Shown here piece after piece: positions 18,170 to 24,058 of a stretch of DNA of 24,058 bases (the stretch's first letter is position 1; each line of letters begins with the position of its first letter). Origin of the DNA: Planctomycetota bacterium (lineage in GTDB: Bacteria > Planctomycetota > Planctomycetia > Pirellulales > Lacipirellulaceae); NCBI GenBank assembly GCA_024278035.1, contig JAJRUA010000029.1:1-24058 (forward strand), given 5' to 3'. Under the pieces are notes generated by a model. It had not been told where the DNA came from. It did not search any database and saw only the letters and a list, made by a program, of their open reading frames with translations. A program made the position numbers and the translations under genes.

Positions 18170-19273
18170 TTATCGTTGATAAACCGGCAAACAGGCTCGC
18201 TCTAGTTGCAAAATGATAAGGTTTAGCGAGGTCGTGTAAACCGGGCATACGTAGCCTTGTTTCCAGACCGTCACAAAGTTGTCGCCGATTTGTAGTTTCT
18301 CCGCCTCGGCTAGCAATCGTTTGCTAATCGCTTGCCGATAAGTTTCCCACTGTTCCCCTCCCTCGCGGTACATCACTTGGGCGTAGTAGAAGTGTGCATA
18401 GTGCCAATGTCCGAAGCTGTCGCGGTTGTTAGGCTTGAGATGCTGTTTACAGTACTTCAGCATGTTCGGGACGTAGTTGTCATCGTACTCTCCTGCGTTG
18501 TAGAGACAAGCGATCGCCGCCGCCGAAATTGCCGGGCGACTGCCCCCTCCCTTCGAGCTGTATTGCACACCGCCATCGGCATGGGTGCATTTGTGAATGT
18601 AATTAACGGCCTTGTCGATAATTTCTTTGGGAACCGGGATGCCCGCATTTCGACAACTGCGCAAACCTTGCACCTGGGTGATGGTCGTGGAGCCCTCGTC
18701 AAAGCCGTTTCCATCCTTCGAGCTGACATACCCCCAGCCTCCGGCAAGGGTTTGAGCACGGCCCGTAAATTCGACCGCCTTGGTCAAAACCGTCATCAGT
18801 TCGAGGCGACGTTCAAGGTCTTCTTCTTCGCCTAGCACTTGCGACAAAAAAAGCATCGCAAACCCGTGGCCGTAAGTGTAGCGCTCGTCATCATGATCTC
18901 CGATCAGCCCATTGTTCCGACTTCGGCGAGTCAGGAAATCAACTGCCCGACGAACATTCTCGGCATACAAGCCTTGGGTGGTGGTCGAACCTTCGCAAAG
19001 AAAGGCCAAACCGGCTAGCGAAGTCATCGCGGTCGGGTATCTCCCCTGAGCGGTCCAATGCCCTGCCTTGTGTTGCTGGTAGGCGAGCCAATCAAGGCCC
19101 TCGGAGACGGTTTTTTCTGTTTCGGCGTTTAGCGACGCGACCGCGGGAACAGCGGAGAGGCCTATCGCAAGCACGAGCAAGCAGACAAGCAGCAACCGGC
19201 AAAGGTCCTTTTTTGCCAAACAGCAAATCACCGAGTTGTAAAAAGTTGTGTAATTCAAAACAGTGTCTTCCAA
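18170..19273 (-). CDS. Secreted terpenoid-cyclase-like toroid (prenyltransferase/squalene-oxidase repeat) protein
   Basis: 367 residues from TTG at 19273, the first start codon after the preceding gene's stop. AAAGGA is present but only two bases before it, so a later start (GTG at 19231) cannot be excluded. A signal peptide ends near residue 46 (VPA|VA; hydrophobic 26-42). Residues 55-360 hold alpha/alpha-toroid repeats: WLAYQQHKAGHW, GRAQTLAGGWGY, IHKCTHADGGVQY, FGHWHYAHFYYAQ. The DxDD motif of class II terpene cyclases is not seen, and neither is a clear zinc-ligand set of protein prenyltransferases, so an enzymatic role is doubtful. It is in the same reading frame as the preceding gene, separated by 42 bases after a single TAG. 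Role unknown; the position just before the MoxR gene suggests a linked envelope function. Confidence 0.9.
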   Translation of the reverse strand: MEDTVLNYTTFYNSVICCLAKKDLCRLLLVCLLVLAIGLSAVPAVASLNAETEKTVSEGLDWLAYQQHKAGHWTAQGRYPTAMTSLAGLAFLCEGSTTTQGLYAENVRRAVDFLTRRSRNNGLIGDHDDERYTYGHGFAMLFLSQVLGEEEDLERRLELMTVLTKAVEFTGRAQTLAGGWGYVSSKDGNGFDEGSTTITQVQGLRSCRNAGIPVPKEIIDKAVNYIHKCTHADGGVQYSSKGGGSRPAISAAAIACLYNAGEYDDNYVPNMLKYCKQHLKPNNRDSFGHWHYAHFYYAQVMYREGGEQWETYRQAISKRLLAEAEKLQIGDNFVTVWKQGYVCPVYTTSLNLIILQLERACLPVYQR

Positions 19274-19315
19274 TTTCCTTTGATCGACGAAACAAGCGAC
19301 AAACGCGAACCCTAG

Positions 19316-22300
19316 CTAGCCGGCCCCCAAAAGCTTGCGACCGATTCCTTGCAGTCCCTTGTGTCCATTTTGGGTACTTGATTTTATGTCGCCTACAGCC
19401 GGCGGTTCGGGAGGCCGTTTTTTGTCGGTAAATGCGAGTCGGATCGATTGGCTCGACATCTCGATAAGCACTTCATGGGCCTCTTCACCCGAAGCAGAAA
19501 TCGCACAATAATTGCCTCGCGATGCCGGCAAAGCGTCGTCGCTGAAAAGAAGCCGCCCGGTTGCTTTTTCCAACATCAACATGCTGATGCCTTGCTGGCT
19601 ACCCCGATTGCTTCGACGCGCAATATTTCCGACAAAGGCGACCACAGGCGCGTCGACGGGTTGAGAGAGGACGAACGATTGATGGTCGACCTCGGCAGGC
19701 CGCTTCCAGGAAGGCGCCCCTGTTTGTTTGTCGAAAACGTAGACCTCCCCATCCATAAGAAGATAGTCCACTCGATTCAGCGGCGTAACACGAGGGTTCA
19801 TTCTTTGTGAAGAGGGTTTCTGAATTGCCAAGACAAATCGGTCAGAGCCGGCAAGCAAGTGGATTTGCTGGGCTTTCGGTGAGGCAATGATTTCTTGATC
19901 GACGATTCTGCGACCCTCGTGTGCGTCGATAATATGGCCGTGACCCCGGGGCTCAACCACGGCAACGTATCGTCCCATCGCAATATCAACTTTGGCAGCG
20001 GTCTCGAAGTCGTACCGCCAGAGCGTCTTTCCAGCAAAAGCATCGAAGCAAGAAAGTTCGCGTCGGCCATCGACGCGAGTGCGCCAGCGGATGACATTGC
20101 GGCCAATCGTCGCGAGCTGCTCTTCCCAAGGAGGAACTGAAACTTGGCTCACACTTCGACCATCAACGGTACTGAAAACCAAAGCATTACGACTCGAAGG
20201 AGGCACGACAAAAACGTAGTCTTCATCGCCATAGAGATCGCAGCCAGCAGGGACGTCGCTGCGTGTCCAGCGCACCTCTCCCGTCCGGGAGTCGACGCAT
20301 GTTAATTTGTGTTGGTCCTGGAAAATACAGCTATCGCGAGTTAGTGGGCCGACCACACCAACCCACTTTCCATCGACTTGAGCCCGAGACGAACGAAAAC
20401 TCCCTGGACGGTTGCCTTGTTGCGCACCACGAACGCGTATCGGTTGGTACGGCACGCTAAGCGTATTGGTTACTTCTTTTCGCCAGAGGGGCTCACCGTC
20501 AGAAGCCAAAGTGTCGAACGCAGCCAATTGTCGACCAAACGAAACGAGCAGCAAATTCCCCCGAGAGACCGCATAGACCTGGGTCGAACCGATTCCGCGC
20601 ATCCGTTTTCGATTGGCTAACGAGGCTCGGTAGAATTCGTTTCCGAAGCTGTCGTAGACCACCACTTCACTTTTAATCGGCGAAAAAACAATGTTACTAC
20701 GTCCCAAGACTTCGTCGCACCGTTCTAAACGTATCCCCCATTGCGAAGCTACCATGTTGTTCACAACTCGGTCGCGCTTCGGAGATATCTTTGACACCTC
20801 GACTTTGCCATAAGGCCATGTTGCATTGCCTGCGTCGGCCCCCCACTGCTCTAAGCATTCGTTCCCCGTTTTTCCTTCGAGACAAATAATTCCAGCCAAG
20901 CTGCCGCGTAGCTGCTGGTCGAATGGAAACGCCAACCGAGGCAAATTTGCTTGGTGCAGAGCAAGCGAACAAAGGGCAACCGCTTCGGCATGAACGGTTC
21001 CCAGAATTCCTTCGATACCCGACTCGGTCAACCGCAAAAGAAGCTGCTGCGACTCAAGTGTCTTCCCCTCTTCGGCATAATGTTTGGCTAGCTTCAATAC
21101 GACCGAGAGCATCCCTTCAAGATTGCCCATACACTCGACCAACCGCCGATGCTCGCCTGTTCCCGATTGCTTAGGGAGTTGGTCGATTACCTTCTGGAGC
21201 AACACAGCAATTTGTTCTCGTTCAGGGCCACTCGCTTGCTGCCAAATTGCAGACGTTTCTGCCCGCAACCAGCGGGAAAGCTCCACCTCGTGGTGACGCC
21301 CAAGACTCAAGAATCCGCTCGCGGCATGGTCTCCCTCAAAAAGCAACAAGCAAACTTCAAACGCCCCCACAGGGTCTCCAATTTTTAGCCGCCCGTGTGC
21401 TTCGAGTCTTAACAGCGTAAACTGGCTACTTTCGGAAGAGTCTTGAAGTTTTCGCAGCAACGGTAACTGATCGCGGAAGGTGGCGAAATTTTCGTCTAAT
21501 GCGATGACCAAGGCTTCAATCAAGACTTCTTGAGTTCGCAAATCTTCTGGCGACGATTGGTAGGCCTGTTGAAGCAAGTCAATCGATTGCGAAATTTGTC
21601 CCTCGTTGTAGGCGATCTCTCCTAAGGTTCGTAAAGCTTCTGAATCGGTTGGGTCCTTGGCCAAGAGTTCTTCAGACGAATTTCGCAGAACATCAATTTG
21701 ATCGAAACGGTCGAGAAAGTGCCCGTTTTGCGACAAGACGGCTCCCTTGTGGCAGACAAGATTCCCCAGGACTTGGCCATCGCGTGCGATCGCGCGATCG
21801 ACAATCGTCCCTAACTCCATATCAACAGCCACCACCTCAGCCGACGATAACGGAAGAAAGTATTGTCCCTTGCTGAAAAAACCTCGCCCCGTCGGCGTGC
21901 TCTCTTCAGGAAGCTCTATGCGGACGGATTCCCAGACCGGCTCTCCATTGGATAGTCGAACTGCGGTGAGATCGCGACTCCCAACGAGCAAGACTCGGTC
22001 TTGATGAACACCCGCGACAAACAAATGTTGTTCGCGATTTTGCTTCCAAAGCAATTTGCCAGTCGACAGATCAAGGCAATGTAAATAATTCGATTCGGGT
22101 GGGGTCAGTACGACGCAACCATTAGCGATCGTAGCGACGCTATCGATCCATCGAATCTCGTTGGACTGGCTCTGATTGCGGTGCGTGGTGAAGGGCGTTA
22201 AGAGCGTTTGGTTGGTTTGATAGCGATAAGCCCAGGCAAGAGCGTTTTTCGCCAAATCCACTCCTACCACAACTCCAGCGCCCGTCGGGCAGACTAAGAT

Positions 22301-23929
22301 TCCATCTTCGTAGGAAGGCACCGAGGCCTGCAAGCGGCGTCGGGGATCGTGCAGAATTCCGTTCTCTAAGTTTGCCAGTTGTTGGCGAGATAGCAACTTG
22401 CCGGTCAACCGATCGACCGCGACCAGATAGACGGCACTCTTTATCTCGACCAAACAGTAGAGCGATTCTCCGACAGCCAAAGGAGAACCAAGAAAAAAGG
22501 CTCCTTCAAAATCGCCTTGGGCAGCAGCGCCATCGATTTCCCAAACCAGCTTGCCTTGGGTCGCTAGATCGAAAGCACACAGCCGATTGGTCCCGCCAGA
22601 GCCCACAGTCGACGGGTGCCCGTTCCTAAACCGTACCGCGAATCCTTCGTAGCCGTTCGACGAAGGAAGCGAAAGATCGCGGATAACGTAAACACGCTGG
22701 CCATCGCTGCTAAGGCTATTGTAGAGGCGGTCTTCCCAAATCCGATTCGAGAACGATCGGGTTGGCCGCACTCTCGATCCGTCTTCTGGGTTGTTGCCGG
22801 GGGCGCTAAGTAGGGTCTTGAACTCGGGCACACGTTGCGGCTCGACTTGCCAGATAAATTTTCCCGTCTGAAAATCGACTGCTACCAAGTTGTGCGCCGA
22901 GCGAGTGATAATGAGGTTCTCAACGGCTAGCGGAGTAGCAGCAACAGGAACCGGCTTTTGTCCGCGTATTCGATCTGCCAAGAGATCGCTGTGCAGGGCT
23001 TCCAAGCGGTGATGCGACAACAGCCGGGCCTCCCAGCGAACGCGCATATGGGGCAGGCCTCCCGCTACTTGTCCATTTCTCGCAGCGTTGCCTCCAAAGG
23101 TCAGCCATTGATCTTCTGGCACGATCGCCTGAATTATCGGAGTACCAATGGTCTGCTTGAGCCAGTCGAGCGGATGTTCGCCCATTTGGTCTAGCCGAAA
23201 ATCGTTGCCTGCAATGTTTACGCTTTTGTATCCCTCACTCCGAAGATTTTCGATCAACTTTTGCGCCCGCGGCTGATCGTCCATCGCGAGCCAACTGCAG
23301 GCGGCCATGATCGAAAGCTGAGGTTGAAAACGCCTTGCCGCCTCGGGAGTATCGAGGAGCTGTTGGTAAGCCAATGCCGCAGCAAAGTGCCGCCCTTGGT
23401 CTGCCTCGTTCGCAGCCATCAGCAGGGTGGCTTCAAAACCAGCTGGCGTGAAGAAGTACCGCAGGGAGACTTGTTCTAAGGCTTCGACATCTCCAGATTC
23501 CACGGCCTTGCGCAAATTGCGACGCGCTACCGGCGCAAATGTTGTCTCGTAGGCTTCACGACCCTCGGGAGGCAAGTCTCTGAGAATCTGCCGGGCGGTT
23601 TCCTTGAGCCCAACATACTCTTCTGTGCCTTCGAGCTTAACGAAGGCATCTTCTTTGCTAGGATTGAGCAATTCGTCGAGAAAACGGATAGCCCGAGTGA
23701 ACTCGCCTTTTGCAATGTGCTTTTTGGCTTGATGAATTCCTCGAGAAAGCAGGCGATCGGTCGGCAGGAATACGCCCCAGTACTCTTGTTCGCCATTTCC
23801 GAGTGCAGATGCGCCCGGCTTGGCCTGAGCCCAGCAGAGCGAACCAGCCGCGCAAACGGCTAGGCAGGCAATCAGCGAGCAGATGCGCAGCGGCATGGGT
23901 ACATGAGCGTTTTTAACTAACGCAGGCAT
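19316..23929 (-). CDS. Giant secreted double PQQ-type beta-propeller/TPR protein
   Basis: 1537 residues with a signal peptide (hydrophobic 16-33, cleavage near CWA|QA). Residues 60-270 are helical, TPR-like (AIRFLDELL, FAAALAYQQLL). A first propeller (about 275-745) carries PQQ-type blade motifs of the form VAVDxxTGKxxW at about 349, 452, 503, 618 and 700. Helical TPR-like repeats follow (about 755-1000; YNEGQISQSIDLLQQAY). A second propeller (about 1080-1500) has CVDSRTGEVRW (1211), CFDAFAGKTLW (1294) and VFDKQTGAPSW (1398). The C-terminal tail from 1500 is basic and Pro-rich. The ATG has AAGGA 10 bases upstream. Propellers of this type may bind PQQ but often serve as BamB-like scaffolds; no dehydrogenase-specific residues were identified. 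Several times longer than single-propeller relatives. First gene of the cluster in this window. Confidence 0.95.
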   Translation of the reverse strand: MPALVKNAHVPMPLRICSLIACLAVCAAGSLCWAQAKPGASALGNGEQEYWGVFLPTDRLLSRGIHQAKKHIAKGEFTRAIRFLDELLNPSKEDAFVKLEGTEEYVGLKETARQILRDLPPEGREAYETTFAPVARRNLRKAVESGDVEALEQVSLRYFFTPAGFEATLLMAANEADQGRHFAAALAYQQLLDTPEAARRFQPQLSIMAACSWLAMDDQPRAQKLIENLRSEGYKSVNIAGNDFRLDQMGEHPLDWLKQTIGTPIIQAIVPEDQWLTFGGNAARNGQVAGGLPHMRVRWEARLLSHHRLEALHSDLLADRIRGQKPVPVAATPLAVENLIITRSAHNLVAVDFQTGKFIWQVEPQRVPEFKTLLSAPGNNPEDGSRVRPTRSFSNRIWEDRLYNSLSSDGQRVYVIRDLSLPSSNGYEGFAVRFRNGHPSTVGSGGTNRLCAFDLATQGKLVWEIDGAAAQGDFEGAFFLGSPLAVGESLYCLVEIKSAVYLVAVDRLTGKLLSRQQLANLENGILHDPRRRLQASVPSYEDGILVCPTGAGVVVGVDLAKNALAWAYRYQTNQTLLTPFTTHRNQSQSNEIRWIDSVATIANGCVVLTPPESNYLHCLDLSTGKLLWKQNREQHLFVAGVHQDRVLLVGSRDLTAVRLSNGEPVWESVRIELPEESTPTGRGFFSKGQYFLPLSSAEVVAVDMELGTIVDRAIARDGQVLGNLVCHKGAVLSQNGHFLDRFDQIDVLRNSSEELLAKDPTDSEALRTLGEIAYNEGQISQSIDLLQQAYQSSPEDLRTQEVLIEALVIALDENFATFRDQLPLLRKLQDSSESSQFTLLRLEAHGRLKIGDPVGAFEVCLLLFEGDHAASGFLSLGRHHEVELSRWLRAETSAIWQQASGPEREQIAVLLQKVIDQLPKQSGTGEHRRLVECMGNLEGMLSVVLKLAKHYAEEGKTLESQQLLLRLTESGIEGILGTVHAEAVALCSLALHQANLPRLAFPFDQQLRGSLAGIICLEGKTGNECLEQWGADAGNATWPYGKVEVSKISPKRDRVVNNMVASQWGIRLERCDEVLGRSNIVFSPIKSEVVVYDSFGNEFYRASLANRKRMRGIGSTQVYAVSRGNLLLVSFGRQLAAFDTLASDGEPLWRKEVTNTLSVPYQPIRVRGAQQGNRPGSFRSSRAQVDGKWVGVVGPLTRDSCIFQDQHKLTCVDSRTGEVRWTRSDVPAGCDLYGDEDYVFVVPPSSRNALVFSTVDGRSVSQVSVPPWEEQLATIGRNVIRWRTRVDGRRELSCFDAFAGKTLWRYDFETAAKVDIAMGRYVAVVEPRGHGHIIDAHEGRRIVDQEIIASPKAQQIHLLAGSDRFVLAIQKPSSQRMNPRVTPLNRVDYLLMDGEVYVFDKQTGAPSWKRPAEVDHQSFVLSQPVDAPVVAFVGNIARRSNRGSQQGISMLMLEKATGRLLFSDDALPASRGNYCAISASGEEAHEVLIEMSSQSIRLAFTDKKRPPEPPAVGDIKSSTQNGHKGLQGIGRKLLGAG

Positions 23930-24058
23930 TGATGGACCGTCCTTTCTCCTTCTGCCAGCATCCTGATGCCGAAAAGGGCCGACCAGAGCTAGTCACAGCG
24001 ACATACGACTGGTAATTGGCATAGCAACAGGCTGCGACACCTAACTTGGAAGCTGGAC
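23930..24058 (-). other. Upstream leader of the gene cluster, 129 bases, truncated by the window edge
   Basis: No coding sequence is seen here. Reading the minus strand, TTGCTA followed after 16 bases by TATGTC could form a weak sigma-70-like promoter, but this is not better than chance and is not called as a promoter. The leader continues beyond the window. Confidence 0.4.
23940..23950 (-). promoter_or_regulatory. Ribosome binding site for the propeller-protein gene
   Basis: AGGAGAAAGGA on the minus strand; the second core AAGGA lies 10 bases before the ATG at 23929. It supports this start over the internal ATG at 23896 (residue 12). Confidence 0.65.

Noticed and set aside
18332..18835. Plus-strand open frame of 167 codons opposite the toroid-protein gene
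   Set aside because: It is antisense to the conserved repeats and carries no motif or start signal.
23958..23969. GCATC-CT-GATGC mini-palindrome in the leader of the propeller gene
   Set aside because: The stem is too short and the loop only two bases, so it is not distinguishable from chance.

Overview
The window reads as chromosomal DNA of a planctomycete, probably of the Pirellula group. I infer this from gene content (MoxR ATPase, DUF58 protein, two large membrane VWA proteins with built-in amidotransferase-like domains, a giant secreted PQQ-type propeller protein, a secreted terpenoid-cyclase-like toroid protein, HtrA/PDZ proteins), from the frequent lack of Shine-Dalgarno sites, and from moderate-to-high GC. 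The assignment rests on family recognition, not on a database search.

Twelve genes fill almost the whole window. All lie on the minus strand and are transcribed from position 24058 towards position 1. In order of transcription: a secreted double-propeller/TPR protein (23929-19316); a secreted toroid-fold protein (19273-18170); MoxR AAA+ ATPase (18115-17060); DUF58 VWA-type protein (17094-16189, start corrected); BatA-type membrane VWA protein (16176-13966); a second membrane VWA protein (13890-11401); a DUF4175-like membrane protein with a coiled-coil tail (11398-9140); a secreted coiled-coil, low-complexity protein (9101-7404); a 219-base gap holding an imperfect inverted-repeat element (7373-7196); a secreted helical protein (7184-6081); a secreted NPCBM-domain protein (6061-4787); a 931-residue protein with one intact and one decayed HtrA-like protease domain (4790-1995); and a 663-residue protein whose HtrA-like domain has lost all three catalytic residues and carries a decayed hydrolase-like domain at its C-terminus (1992-1).

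Spacing suggests one operon or a few coupled ones. There is a 35-base overlap (MoxR/DUF58), a ribosome site overlapping a stop codon (DUF58/BatA), 2-base gaps (11399-11400 and 1993-1994) and an ATGA overlap (4787-4790). The only sizeable internal break is the inverted-repeat gap at 7185-7403.

Working model (inference): the MoxR ATPase acts from the cytoplasm, with the DUF58 protein, on a membrane complex of the two VWA proteins and the DUF4175-like protein. The secreted coiled-coil, helical, NPCBM, toroid and propeller proteins, and the PDZ proteins with mostly dead protease domains, would form the cell-envelope side. The most distinctive features are the stepwise loss of catalysis in the terminal HtrA-like genes and the inverted-repeat element. 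I see no tRNA, rRNA, CRISPR array, transposase or phage gene. No stretch over 300 bases lacks a gene.
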